Shown: positions 21,793 through 30,008, counted from the first letter of the stretch. The stretch: 32,789 bases of DNA from Actinospica acidithermotolerans (GCF_018139625.1 NZ_JAGSOH010000083.1:1-32789), one strand, 5' to 3'. Program-made: numbers and translations. The notes: generated by a model not told the origin, from the sequence alone.

Positions 21793-23436
21793 TCAGTTGG
21801 AACGCTGGGCGAACCGGTCCCTGTTGTAACCGCCGCCGCGCTCGTCGCGGCGCGGACGGTCACCGTAGCCGCCGCCGTGGCCGCCGCTGGCACCGCTGCC
21901 GCCACGGCCCTCGTAGCCGCCGCGGCCGCCCTGGCGCGCGGCGCCGCCGCGCTCGTCCCGGTCGCGCTTGGCGTAGTTGCCGCGGTCGTCGCGGCGCGGG
22001 CGGTCGCCGTAGCCGCCGCCCGACTCGCGGTTGCGGTCGCCGTAGCCGCCGCGCCGCTCGCCGTACCCGCCGCTGCGCTCGCGCCGGTCGCCGTAGCCGC
22101 CGCGGCCCTGGCGGCCGCGCGACTCGCGCTCGCGCACCGGGAGGGTGAAGACCGGCACGTCGCCGGCCTCCGGGACCTCCTGAGCGCCCGTCAGGCCGGC
22201 CAGCGCGTCGCCGCCCTTCTCCCAGCGGCCGCCAGCGCCGATCGGCGCCACGTCGAGGCTCTCCGCCTCCACGCCGGCGTCCCGCATCAGCCGCTCGGCC
22301 TGCCGGGTCTGCTTCGGCAGGATGAGCGAGGCCACGATGCCGGCCTGCCCGGCCCGCGCGGTGCGCCCGGCGCGGTGCAGGTAGTCCTTCGAATCGCGCG
22401 GCGGGTCGATGTGCACGACCAGGTCGACGCCGTCCACGTGGATGCCGCGCGCGGCGACGTCCGTCGCGATCAGGACGGGCGTGCGCCCCTCCTTGAAGTC
22501 CTCGAGCGTCTTGGTGCGCGCCACCTGCGTCATGCCGCCGTGCAGCGCCGCCGCCGGCAGGCCGCGCTCGCGCAGCTGCTCGGTGACCCGGTCCGCCGCC
22601 ATCTGCGTGCGCACGAAGAAGATCGAGCGCGCGTCGGCCAGTTGCTCACCGGTGTGCCGGCCCGCGATCTGCGCCGCGACCCGGGCCTTGTGCTGCGGGG
22701 TGACCAGCAGCAGGTGGTGGCTCATGGTCGAGACGACGCCCGCGTGCGGGTCCACCTCGTGCAGCACCGGCTCGCTCATGAACTTGGTGACGATCTCGTC
22801 CACCGCGCCGTCCAGCGTGGCGGAGAACAGCAGCCGCTGGCCGCCCTCGGCGACCTGCTCCATCAGCTCGCACACGTGCGGCAGGAAGCCCATGTCGCAC
22901 ATCTGGTCGGCCTCGTCCAGGATCGCGATGTCCACGTCGCCGAGCTCGCACTCGCCGCGCTCGATCAGGTCGGAGAGCCGGCCCGGGGTGGCCACCAGCA
23001 GCTCCACGCCGTAGCGCAGGGCGTCGATCTGCTTGCGCATCGGGGCGCCGCCGAAGACCGAGCGGATGCGCAGCCGCATCGCCCGGGCGTAGGGCCGCAG
23101 CGAGTCCTCGACCTGCATGGCCAGCTCGCGGGTCGGCACCAGCACCAGCGCGAGCGGCTTGTGCGGACGGGCCCGCAGGCCCTCCAGGCGGGCCAGGGTG
23201 GGCAGGCCGAAGGCCAGCGTCTTGCCGGAGCCGGTCCGGCCGCGGCCGAGCACGTCCCTGCCCGCGAGGGCGTCCGGGATCGTCGCGGCCTGAATCGGGA
23301 AGGCGGTGGTCACGCCCGCCTCGGTGAGCACCTCGAGCAGCGGCTTCGGCAGCTCGAGCGCGGTGAAGGGGACGCCGGCGGGCTCCTGGGCCTCGTTCTC
23401 GGTGTCCAGCACGCCGTTGTCCAGCACGGCAGTCAT
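21793..23436 (-). CDS. DEAD-box RNA helicase with Gly/Arg-rich tail
   Basis: This 547-residue ATP-dependent RNA helicase has the Q motif FPIQAATIP (about 46-54), motif I GRGRTGSGKT (64-73), motif Ia PTRELAMQ, DEAD at 174-177, SAT at 205-207 and motif VI HRAGRTARAG. Residues about 435-547 are a low-complexity tail of GYGDR, RGG-like and DRPRRDERG repeats, which in this family binds RNA. Such proteins unwind structured RNA in ribosome assembly and mRNA decay and are often cold-induced. ATG 23436 has GGAGG ten bases upstream. The long upstream region holds several inverted repeats, in keeping with a structured leader. A tandem terminator follows. Confidence 0.95.
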   Translation of the reverse strand: MTAVLDNGVLDTENEAQEPAGVPFTALELPKPLLEVLTEAGVTTAFPIQAATIPDALAGRDVLGRGRTGSGKTLAFGLPTLARLEGLRARPHKPLALVLVPTRELAMQVEDSLRPYARAMRLRIRSVFGGAPMRKQIDALRYGVELLVATPGRLSDLIERGECELGDVDIAILDEADQMCDMGFLPHVCELMEQVAEGGQRLLFSATLDGAVDEIVTKFMSEPVLHEVDPHAGVVSTMSHHLLLVTPQHKARVAAQIAGRHTGEQLADARSIFFVRTQMAADRVTEQLRERGLPAAALHGGMTQVARTKTLEDFKEGRTPVLIATDVAARGIHVDGVDLVVHIDPPRDSKDYLHRAGRTARAGQAGIVASLILPKQTRQAERLMRDAGVEAESLDVAPIGAGGRWEKGGDALAGLTGAQEVPEAGDVPVFTLPVRERESRGRQGRGGYGDRRERSGGYGERRGGYGDRNRESGGGYGDRPRRDDRGNYAKRDRDERGGAARQGGRGGYEGRGGSGASGGHGGGYGDRPRRDERGGGYNRDRFAQRSN

Positions 23437-23773
23437 TACTCTGCGACCTCCAGGTCATTCGGCACGTGACAAGTGACATGGAGGCACGGCGAACGCGAGA
23501 TTCGCGACCGCGCCGACCACAAGTACGGGCCCATCATCGGGGCAATGCCGCGCCTGTGTTCGGCGGTCCGCCGAAAGGTTCCCTCTTGAGAACACACGAA
23601 CCGGCCGCATTCGAAAGGCGGCCGGACACACCAGGGAGCGCGCGGGCATCACATGGTTACCTGGACCATGATAGACGGCTCCCGCGTGACACCGTTAACC
23701 GTGCAGGTCAGCGTATGGATGGCGCGGGCCGGGTAGGGTGTGGGCCGATCATCCTGACCCGGAGGCGCCACCG
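23437..23773. promoter_or_regulatory. Divergent helicase/fumarylacetoacetase control region
   Basis: This 337-bp region has no convincing gene. It contains a 17-bp palindrome, TTCGGCGG-t-CCGCCGAA (23559-23575), and CCGGCCGC...GCGGCCGG (23601-23625). A nested pair lies at 23634-23683, with GGGAGC/GCTCCC outside and CATGGT/ACCATG (23652-23670) inside. On the minus strand TATCAT (23668-23673) is a good -10, with a TTAACG -35 candidate 19 bp away. That would give the helicase a leader of about 225 nt covering the two hairpins nearer the gene. On the plus strand TAGGGT at 23734 may be a -10 for the hydrolase. Confidence 0.45.
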
Positions 23774-24991
23774 ATGACAGACAGCTGGCTCACCACCCCC
23801 GAGCCCACCGGCTTCGGCCTGGACAACCTGCCCTACGGCACCGTCGTGCACGGCGACCGCCCGCCGCAGATCGCCATCGCGATCGGCGGGCACGCCTTCC
23901 CGCTCGGCGCCGCCGCCGAAGCAGGGCTCTTCGACGGCGTGCTGCCCGACACCGGCGTGCTGACCGCGCCGAACCTGGACCGGCTGCTGGCCGCCGGGCC
24001 GGCCGCGTGGCGCGCCGTGCGCGCGCGGGCCACCGAACTGCTCGGCTCGCGGTCGCACGCCGAGGCCGTCCGCCCGCTGCTCGTGCGGCTCGACGCGGTC
24101 TCCAACCCGCTGCCGTTCACCGTCGCCGACTACGTGGACTTCTACTCCTCGCGCGAGCACGCGGAGAACCTCGGCCGGATCTTCCGCCCGGACAGCGCGC
24201 CGCTGCTGCCCAACTGGACCCACCTGCCGATCGGCTACCACGGCCGCTCCGGCACCGTCGTGGTCTCCGGCACCCCGATCATGCGCCCGCACGGCCAGCG
24301 GCTGCCCGCGCCCGGCGCCGAGCCCGTCTTCGGCCCGACGACCCGGCTGGACATCGAGGCCGAGGTCGGCTTCGTGGTCGGCGTGCCCACCCGGATGGGC
24401 CAGACCGTGTCAGTGGACGAGTTCGCCGACCACGTCTTCGGCGCCGTGCTGGTCAACGACTGGTCGGCCCGGGACATCCAGGCCTGGGAGTACCAGCCGC
24501 TCGGCCCCTTCCTGGGCAAGTCCTTCGCCACCTCGATCTCGCCCTGGATCGTGCCGCTGGAGGCGCTCGCCGAGGCGCGCGTGGCCCCGCCGCGCCAGGA
24601 CCCGGTCCCGCTGCCGCACCTGCTCGGCGACCACTGGGGCTACGACCTGAGCCTGCGGGTGGACCTGAACGGCACCACCGTCTCCCGGCCGCCGTTCGCA
24701 GGCCTCTACTGGACCCCGGCGCAGCAGCTCGCGCACATGACCAGCAACGGCGCGAGCCTGCGCACCGGCGACCTGTTCGCCTCCGGCACCGTCTCAGGGC
24801 CGCAGCCCGGCCAGCGCGGCTCGTTGATCGAGCTCACCTGGAACGGCGCCGAGCCGGTGCGGCTGGCCGACGGATCGACGCGCGGCTTCCTCGCGGACGG
24901 CGACACCGTCGTGCTCGGCGGCAGCGCGCCGGGCCGCGACGGGACACGGATCGGTTTCGGCGCGGTAACCGGCACGATCCATTCGCGGTAG
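23774..24991 (+). CDS. fahA: Fumarylacetoacetase
   Basis: This 405-residue enzyme would cleave fumarylacetoacetate to fumarate and acetoacetate, the last step of tyrosine/homogentisate breakdown (EC 3.7.1.2). The metal and catalytic residues fall where expected from the mammalian enzyme, shifted by four: Asp122 and His129 in YVDFYSSREHAEN, Glu195 and Glu197 in DIEAEVGF, Asp229 in VNDWSARDIQ, and Lys249 in FLGKSFATSISPW. The N-terminal SH3-like region is present, so the protein is full length. ATG 23774 has GGAGG eight bases upstream. Homogentisate dioxygenase and maleylacetoacetate isomerase are not in the window, so the gene is separated from its pathway partners here. Confidence 0.95.
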   Translation: MTDSWLTTPEPTGFGLDNLPYGTVVHGDRPPQIAIAIGGHAFPLGAAAEAGLFDGVLPDTGVLTAPNLDRLLAAGPAAWRAVRARATELLGSRSHAEAVRPLLVRLDAVSNPLPFTVADYVDFYSSREHAENLGRIFRPDSAPLLPNWTHLPIGYHGRSGTVVVSGTPIMRPHGQRLPAPGAEPVFGPTTRLDIEAEVGFVVGVPTRMGQTVSVDEFADHVFGAVLVNDWSARDIQAWEYQPLGPFLGKSFATSISPWIVPLEALAEARVAPPRQDPVPLPHLLGDHWGYDLSLRVDLNGTTVSRPPFAGLYWTPAQQLAHMTSNGASLRTGDLFASGTVSGPQPGQRGSLIELTWNGAEPVRLADGSTRGFLADGDTVVLGGSAPGRDGTRIGFGAVTGTIHSR

Positions 24992-25142
24992 ATCGTCTGC
25001 GGACGCTCAGGTCCGGTCGGTATCCTGGCCGCCTGGGACCGCCGCGTCCCGGCCCGGCGCAGCAGAGCCGCGGGCGTCGTCGCGAAGGCGTCCGCCCGGC
25101 CGGCCGGGCGGACGCGGCCGAGGTCAGGAAGGCGGGCCGGCC

Positions 25143-25799
25143 ATGACGTACATCAGCACAGACCGGGCTAACGCGCGCGGTCGACTCTCCGGCATGCGCA
25201 GGCGCCGCGAGCATCCGGACCCGGTCGCCGCCTTCGTCGCCCGCGGCCTGGCCGTGGTCCCGGCCGCCGCCCCGAGCAGCGCCGGCCCCGGCTGCTCCTG
25301 TACCAGGATCGGCTGTCCGATGCCGGCCGGGCACCCGCTCTCCCGCGGCTGGCGCAAGGAGGCCAGCGCCGACCCGGCCCAGCTCGAGCGCTGGCGCACC
25401 CGCATCCCGGACGCCAACTACGCCAGCCCCACCGGCGAGACGCACGACGTCCTCGAGGTACCCGCGGCCGCCGGGGCCCGAGCGCTGGCGAGCCTGACCG
25501 CCGCCGGCATCCCGTTCGGCCCGGTGGCCCGCAACGCGGCCGGCGACCGCTATCTGTTCTTCACCACCGCCAGGCCCGGCGAAGCAGACCTCGACGAATG
25601 GTGGTCCTCCGACCTGGACGCCCGCCCCGAGGAGACCGAGACCACGGGACTGCGCTGGCACACCCGCGGCTCGTACGTGCTGATCCCGCCGGCCCGCGCC
25701 GTCGGCGGCGGCGTCGCCCGCTGGGTGCACGACCCCGAGGCGGACCTCCCGGACCCGCTGCGCATCCTCGAGGCCCTCGCCGACGCCTGCGAGGCGTAG
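25143..25799 (+). CDS. Primase/polymerase-like (prim-pol) domain protein
   Basis: This 218-residue protein resembles the short actinobacterial proteins annotated as bifunctional DNA primase/polymerase. It has an FVARGLAVVPAAAP start and a Cys cluster CSCTRIGCPMPAGHP. WRKEASADPAQLERWRTRIP and the segment THDVLEVPAAAGARAL align with the position of the acidic catalytic motif. A later region reads RWHTRGSYVLIPP. In true prim-pol enzymes the acidic motif is Asp-x-Asp/Glu; here it is spaced D-V-L-E and may not support catalysis. No helicase or replication partner adjoins it, so activity is uncertain. A tandem repeat follows the stop directly. Confidence 0.75.
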   Translation: MTYISTDRANARGRLSGMRRRREHPDPVAAFVARGLAVVPAAAPSSAGPGCSCTRIGCPMPAGHPLSRGWRKEASADPAQLERWRTRIPDANYASPTGETHDVLEVPAAAGARALASLTAAGIPFGPVARNAAGDRYLFFTTARPGEADLDEWWSSDLDARPEETETTGLRWHTRGSYVLIPPARAVGGGVARWVHDPEADLPDPLRILEALADACEA

Positions 25800-25804
25800 C
25801 GGCC

Positions 25805-26029
25805 CGCTCCGGCGGCCTTCCCGCCTGTCGCCGCCTTACTACGGCCTCCGCGCCCGTCCCCGCCTTACTTCGGCCTTCCCGTCCGTCCCCGCCACCCGCC
25901 TTGCTTCGGCCTTCCCGCTTGTCCCCGCCTTACTTCTGCCTCCGCGTCCGTCCCCGCCTTACTTCTGCCTCCGCGTCCGTCCCCGCCGTGCTTCGGCCTT
26001 CTGCCCGTTCCCGCCTACCTACGGCAGCG
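25805..26029. repeat. 29-bp tandem repeat running into the end of map
   Basis: Units beginning CGCCTTACTTC or CGCCTTACTAC start at 25832, 25861, 25897, 25926, 25955 and 25984. All are 29 bp, with one seven-base insert at 25890-25896. A degenerate copy precedes them at about 25805. A partial copy (CGCCTACCTACGGCAG) at 26013 contains the map stop codon. The units at 25926 and 25955 are identical. It is pyrimidine-rich on the plus strand and uninterrupted by spacers, so it is not CRISPR. Confidence 0.93.
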
Positions 26030-26867
26030 TGAGGATCTCCGCGCCGGTCTCCGTGACCACGAGGGTGTGCTCGAACTGCGCGGTGAGCTTGCCGTCCATC
26101 GTGACCGCGGTCCAGCCGTCCGGCCACATCCGGTGCTCGATCGTGCCGAGGGTCAGCATCGGCTCGATCGTGAACGTCATCCCCGGCGTCATCTCCTGCG
26201 TCGAGCGCGGGTCGTCGTAGTGCGGGATGATCAGGCCGCTGTGAAACGCGGTCGAGATCCCGTGCCCGGTGAACAGACGCACCACGCCGTACCCGAACCG
26301 GGCCGCGTACGCCTCGATCACCCGGCCGATGACGTTGATCTGCCGACCCGGACGCACCGCCTTGATCGCCCGGTTCAGCGATTCGCGGGTCCGCTCGACC
26401 AGCAGATGCGCCGTCTCGTCCACCTCGCCGACCTCGAAGGTCGCGTTCGTGTCGCCGTGCACGCCGTTGATGAACCCGGTGATGTCGATGTTCACGATGT
26501 CGCCGTCCTTCAGGACGGTCGAGTCCGGGATCCCGTGGCAGATCACCTCGTTGATCGAGGTGCACAGCGACTTCGGGTAGCCGCGGTAGCCGAGCGTCGA
26601 GGGGTAGGCGCCGTGGTCGCACAGGAACTCGTGCCCGATCCGGTCGAGCTCGTCCGTCGTCACGCCCGGCTCGACCGCGCGCCCGACCTCGGCCAGCGCC
26701 TGCGCGGCGATGCGCCCGGCGATGCGCATCTTCTCGATGGTCTCGGGCGTCTGCGCGTCCGGCCCGGTGTACCGGCTCGGCATCTTCTTCCCGACGTACT
26801 CCGGACGGGGGATGCTCGCCGGAACGCGCCGGGTGGGGGAGAGGGTGCCTGCGACCAAAGGAGCCAT
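26019..26867 (-). CDS. map: Type I methionine aminopeptidase
   Basis: This 282-residue cytosolic enzyme removes the initiator methionine from new proteins. The dinuclear metal ligands are visible: Asp128 (VNIDITG), Asp139 (HGDTNATF), the His of FTGHGIS, Glu of TIEPML and Glu of FEHTLVV. The substrate-binding His111 lies in VICHGIP. The N-terminal ~40 residues, with [18 protein letters not shown], are the linker extension typical of actinobacterial MetAP1c. It is monocistronic and divergent from the 60-residue gene. Its stop codon lies within the last copy of the 29-bp repeat. Confidence 0.96.
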   Translation of the reverse strand: MAPLVAGTLSPTRRVPASIPRPEYVGKKMPSRYTGPDAQTPETIEKMRIAGRIAAQALAEVGRAVEPGVTTDELDRIGHEFLCDHGAYPSTLGYRGYPKSLCTSINEVICHGIPDSTVLKDGDIVNIDITGFINGVHGDTNATFEVGEVDETAHLLVERTRESLNRAIKAVRPGRQINVIGRVIEAYAARFGYGVVRLFTGHGISTAFHSGLIIPHYDDPRSTQEMTPGMTFTIEPMLTLGTIEHRMWPDGWTAVTMDGKLTAQFEHTLVVTETGAEILTLP

Positions 26868-26925
26868 GCCGACGAGTCTAGACGCCCCTCAGCGGGCACG
26901 ACGTACCTGGAGAAGGGAGCGATCG

Positions 26926-27108
26926 ATGATCGACGAAGGACCGCAGTTCTTCTACTGCCTCAAGCACCACACGGTGGAGGGGCCGGTCGGCTGCAAGGCC
27001 AAGGACCGGCTCGGCCCGTACGCGACCAGGGAGGAGGCGGAGCACGCGCTGGAGAAGGTCAAGGAGCGCAACGAGGCCTGGCACGCCCAGAACGGCGGCG
27101 GCGACTGA
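26926..27108 (+). CDS. Conserved 60-residue actinobacterial protein
   Basis: This small soluble protein reads IDEGPQFFYCLKHHTVEG, then GCKAKDRLGPYATREEAE. It then has a charged helix (HALEKVKERNEAWHAQN) and an acidic Gly end. I recognise the pattern as a small protein widespread in actinobacteria, sometimes labelled SPOR-domain-like, with no established role. The FYCLKHHTVE and GCKAKDR segments put two Cys and two His close together, compatible with a small beta fold or metal site. AAGGGAG precedes ATG 26926. It is divergent from map and ends 12 bp before the convergent gene. Confidence 0.85.
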   Translation: MIDEGPQFFYCLKHHTVEGPVGCKAKDRLGPYATREEAEHALEKVKERNEAWHAQNGGGD

Positions 27109-27120
27109 CGCCGCCGGGCG

Positions 27121-27714
27121 TCACCAGCGCTCCACCCGCGGCCCGTTGGCCGCCTCGATCCAGCGGCGCAGCCGGACGAGCAGCCCGCCAGGCCTGAGCT
27201 CGACGGCCGCGGTGGACACCAGGTGCTGGGCGCCGTCGAACGACGGCGCCTCCGGGTTGTCCGGCACGCCGAGGCTCTCGTGCGCCAGGCCGGCGGAGAG
27301 CGGCACGTCCTGACCGAGCGTCAGGATCCGCGCGCCCTGCCGCCTGGCATCGTCGACCCGTTCCAGCACCAGGGAATCCGGGTCGTCCTCGGCGACGATG
27401 AGCACCGCCTCGCTGCGTCCGGCCGCGCTGATCCGATCCAGGCCCGCGGCCAGATGCGGCGGCGCGTCCGGCCGCGGCGTCCGCTGGATCAGGGTCGGGC
27501 TGAGCTGCCCGAGCCCGGCGATCCGCGCCTCGTCCGACAGGTGCGCGGCCATGTGCCAGGGCTCCGCCCGCTCGGCGCCGACCAGCAGCAGCCCGCCCGG
27601 GCGCCGCGGTGCCGCGCGCAGCGCCGCGGCGAAGTCGTCGGCCTCCTCGAGCCACGCCCGGCCTCGGCCGAGCTCCAGCAGCTCGCGCAGCACCCGCGCC
27701 TCGGACCGATCCAT
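27121..27714 (-). CDS. Uncharacterised protein with Rossmann-like core
   Basis: I do not recognise a named family. The 197-residue product has an acidic helical N-terminus (MDRSEARVLRELLELGRG). Alternating hydrophobic strands and helices follow, for example GGLLLVGAERAEPWHMAAHL, AVLIVAEDDPDS and ARRQGARILTLGQ, giving the look of an alpha/beta (SIS- or Rossmann-like) core without a clear catalytic motif. It ends in a basic tail. I chose ATG 27714 over the track's far-upstream start at 27837 because the intervening residues are proline- and glycine-rich and lie in a G-rich repeat. The binding site (GGGCGG) is weak. It is convergent with the 60-residue gene. Confidence 0.7.
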   Translation of the reverse strand: MDRSEARVLRELLELGRGRAWLEEADDFAAALRAAPRRPGGLLLVGAERAEPWHMAAHLSDEARIAGLGQLSPTLIQRTPRPDAPPHLAAGLDRISAAGRSEAVLIVAEDDPDSLVLERVDDARRQGARILTLGQDVPLSAGLAHESLGVPDNPEAPSFDGAQHLVSTAAVELRPGGLLVRLRRWIEAANGPRVERW

Positions 27715-27734
27715 CCGCCCATCGTGCCAGGGCC

Positions 27735-27790
27735 CCGGGGCAGAGGGCCAGGGGCACAGGGCCGGGCGCAGGGGGCAGAGGGCCGGGGCC
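27735..27790 (+). repeat. G-rich 35-bp direct repeat with G-quadruplex pattern
   Basis: GGGGCAGAGGGCC occurs at 27737 and again at 27772. The plus strand reads GGGG-CAGA-GGG-CCA-GGGG-CACA-GGG, which fits the four G-run quadruplex rule. The rest of 27715-27860 is similar low-complexity GGGCC/CCAGG sequence with no gene. Confidence 0.6.
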
Positions 27791-27860
27791 AGATGGCCAG
27801 GGAGCAAACGGCCCGGGCCGGACGGCCCGGGGGGCACACGGTCAGGGGGGCAGACGGCCA

Positions 27861-27890
27861 GGGCCGCGACCGTATATCCGGTCGCGGCCC
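27861..27890. terminator. 12-bp perfect hairpin downstream of panB
   Basis: GGGCCGCGACCG (27861-27872) and CGGTCGCGGCCC (27879-27890) pair perfectly around TATATC. It is the only strong hairpin between panB and the 27714 gene, although about 225 bp from the panB stop. On the plus strand it is followed by TTCGTCGTGC. Confidence 0.7.
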
Positions 27891-27941
27891 TTCGTCGTGC
27901 TCTCGCGCCAGGCGCTTCCTCGCGTCGATCGCGTCATTGGC

Positions 27942-28054
27942 GCGTCGGTCGCGTCCCCGCGTCAGGCGTCGGTCGCGTCCCCGCGTCAGGCGTCGGTCGC
28001 GTCCCCGCGTCAGGCGTCGGTCGCGTCCCCGCGTCAGGCGCGTCCTCGCGTCAG
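27942..28054. repeat. 24-bp tandem repeat, four identical copies
   Basis: Units beginning GCGTCGGTCGCGTCCCC start at 27942, 27966, 27990 and 28014 and are identical over 24 bp. A 17-bp partial copy follows at 28038 and a related sequence (CGCGTCGATCGCGTC) precedes at 27920. Perfect identity suggests very recent expansion. The 24-bp length keeps a frame open on both strands, but no gene is supported. Confidence 0.95.
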
Positions 28055-28074
28055 CTGCCTGCCTGACTGCTCCC

Positions 28075-28133
28075 ATGGAAGCTTGAAGCTGGAAGCTGTT
28101 CCCGTGGACGCTGTCCTAGTGGAAGCTGTTCTC
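28075..28133. repeat. 15-bp tandem repeat across the panB stop codon
   Basis: CTGGAAGCTGTTCCC (28089), GTGGACGCTGTCCTA (28104) and GTGGAAGCTGTTCTC (28119) are consecutive 15-bp units. A shorter copy, ATGGAAGCTTGAAG, lies at 28075. On the minus strand the unit at 28119 encodes the last PanB residues (NSFH), the stop codon falls at the unit boundary, and the rest lies beyond the gene. Confidence 0.85.
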
Positions 28134-28997
28134 CGCCGCCGGGAAGGCCCCGGAGACGACGTCCGCCGCGTACGCGCGCGCCGCCTCGGTCAGCACACCG
28201 CGCACGTCCGCATACTTCTTCGCGTGCTTCGGCGCGTTGCCCGGGGTCATGCCCGCCATGTCCGTCCACACCTGCACCTGGGCGTCGCAGCCCGCCCCGG
28301 CGCCGATGCCCACGGTCGGCACGTGCAGCAGCTCGGTCACCCGCTGCGCCAGCTCGGCCGGAACCAGCTCGAGCACGACCGCGAACGCGCCGGCGGCCTC
28401 CAGCGCCTTGGCGTCGGCCAGCAGCCGCTCGGCCTCCTCGTCGCCGCGCCCCTGCACCCGGTAGCCGCCGAGCACGTTGACCGACTGCGGGGTGAGGCCG
28501 ATGTGCGCCATCACCGGTATCCCGGCCTGGACCAGCGCCTCGACCTGGTGCACGACCCGGCGCCCGCCCTCCAGCTTGACCGCGCCTACCCCGGCCTCCT
28601 TCAGGAAGCGGGTGCCGGTCTCCAGCGCCTGCCGCGGCGAGGACTGGTACGAGCCGAACGGCAGGTCCGCGACGATCAGCGAGCGGTGCGTGCCGCGCAC
28701 CACGGCCGCGGAGAGCGTGATCAGCTCCTCGACCGTGACCGGCACCGTGTTGCTGTACCCCAGGTGGTTGTCGCCCGCCGAGTCGCCGACGAGCAGCACC
28801 GGGATCCCGGCCTCGTCGAAGACCCCGGCGGTCATCGCGTCGTACGCGGTCAGCATGGGCCAGCGCTCGCCGCGCGCCTTGGCCAGCGCCAGGTCCCGCA
28901 CGGTCACCCGGCGGCCGGTGCCGGTCGAGCCGTTGTAGAGCGTGAGCTTCGGTTCGCCGGACGCGCCGACGGTGGGAGAAGTCCCGGATATGGACAT
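28116..28997 (-). CDS. panB: 3-methyl-2-oxobutanoate hydroxymethyltransferase
   Basis: This 293-residue enzyme makes ketopantoate from 2-oxoisovalerate and methylene-tetrahydrofolate, the first committed step to pantothenate and coenzyme A (EC 2.1.2.11). The family motifs appear in order: [66 protein letters not shown], the catalytic Glu in VLELVP, and [20 protein letters not shown] 28997 has AAGGAG ten bases upstream; the 35 residues upstream of it in the open frame look non-coding. Other pantothenate genes are absent from the window. The C-terminus lies in a 15-bp tandem repeat. Confidence 0.95.
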   Translation of the reverse strand: MSISGTSPTVGASGEPKLTLYNGSTGTGRRVTVRDLALAKARGERWPMLTAYDAMTAGVFDEAGIPVLLVGDSAGDNHLGYSNTVPVTVEELITLSAAVVRGTHRSLIVADLPFGSYQSSPRQALETGTRFLKEAGVGAVKLEGGRRVVHQVEALVQAGIPVMAHIGLTPQSVNVLGGYRVQGRGDEEAERLLADAKALEAAGAFAVVLELVPAELAQRVTELLHVPTVGIGAGAGCDAQVQVWTDMAGMTPGNAPKHAKKYADVRGVLTEAARAYAADVVSGAFPAAENSFH

Positions 28998-29144
28998 AGG
29001 TGAAGCACTCCTTGAGAGATCTCGTGGCGCCGCGCACGGCGTCCCCGGACTGTCTCGGATCGTCTCACCTCCGCCCCGTCCGCGCCAGACGGAAGCCCGC
29101 ATCCGCCGGGACACGCACGGTGACCGGCGGCCGGACGGCGGCCG

Positions 29145-30008
29145 TCAGGAGGAGCGCCAGAACTGGAACAGCAGTTGCCCCTGCCCGGCGCCCTCGGTGG
29201 GCTGCTGCCCGGCCCTGAGGATGTCGTTGACCAGCGTGGAGAAGCCGTCGCGGACCGGCGGGAAGAGCAGCAGCAGCACCAGCACGATCAGGATTCCGTA
29301 CTGCCGGACCGGCTCCAGCGCGCGCCGAGTCTCGTAGCGCAGGTACGGTTCGATGATCCCGTAGCCGTCCAGCCCGGGCACCGGGATCAGGTTCAGGATG
29401 GCGACCGCGACCTGCAGGTAGGCGAAGAAGGCCAGGCCCATCCAGAAGTAAGCGTGCGGCTGGGCCTGGTCGATCCAGCTCACCGTGCCGAAGCTCTGCG
29501 TCTTCGCGAAGATCGAGACCAGCGCCATCGAGATCCCGGCCGCCGCGATGTTGGTCAGCGGCCCGGCCGCCGAGACCAGCGCCGCGCCCCGCTTGGTGCG
29601 GATCGCCCCCCGGTTGACCAGTACCGCGCCGCCCGGCAGCGGCAGCGCGCCGATGATCAGGTAGAACGCCGGCAACAGCAGCGAGAGCACCGGGTTGACG
29701 TATCGCATGGGGTTGAGATCGAGGTAGCCACGCTGTGCGATGGACGTGTCGCCCTCGCGGTGCGCGGTGTACGCGTGGCCGAACTCGTGCAGGCACAGCA
29801 CCGTGAAGTACAGGCCGAACACGAACACGAACACCGCGAACTTCGGCTCGGTGCCGCCGCTGGAGGGCGAACTGAGCCAGGACACCACCCCGCCGGTCGC
29901 GGTCGCCGCGACCACCCCGAGGAAGACGGTGCTGATCCGCCCGGTTCCGTGCCCTGACCTGCGCGTGTCGAAGGCTCCGCGCCCGCCGACCCGCTGCCTG
30001 AAGTTCAT
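29145..30008 (-). CDS. Site-2-protease-like M50 metallopeptidase
   Basis: This 287-residue integral membrane zinc protease has HEFGH at 74-78 within FTVLCLHEFGHAYTA and the second metal motif NLIPVPGLDG near 205. Some five or six hydrophobic helices surround them, including AVFVFVFGLYFTVLCL and YGILIVLVLLLLFPP. That is the S2P/RseP-type fold that cuts substrates within the membrane, commonly anti-sigma factors. There is no PDZ domain. ATG 30008 is preferred because GAGG lies five bases upstream, whereas the GTG at 30014 lacks spacing. Its substrate is not nearby. It is divergent from the SIS gene. Confidence 0.9.
   Translation of the reverse strand: MNFRQRVGGRGAFDTRRSGHGTGRISTVFLGVVAATATGGVVSWLSSPSSGGTEPKFAVFVFVFGLYFTVLCLHEFGHAYTAHREGDTSIAQRGYLDLNPMRYVNPVLSLLLPAFYLIIGALPLPGGAVLVNRGAIRTKRGAALVSAAGPLTNIAAAGISMALVSIFAKTQSFGTVSWIDQAQPHAYFWMGLAFFAYLQVAVAILNLIPVPGLDGYGIIEPYLRYETRRALEPVRQYGILIVLVLLLLFPPVRDGFSTLVNDILRAGQQPTEGAGQGQLLFQFWRSS

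Noticed and set aside
25832-26012. 29-bp periodic units resembling CRISPR repeat length
   Set aside because: Units are contiguous with no unique spacers, drift in sequence, and there are no cas genes. It is an ordinary tandem repeat.
27489-28076. ORF with an LTRGRDRR octapeptide repeat (VGRVPASG on the other strand)
   Set aside because: It exists only because the repeat is 24 bp and stop-free. The rest is low complexity and overlaps real genes antisense.
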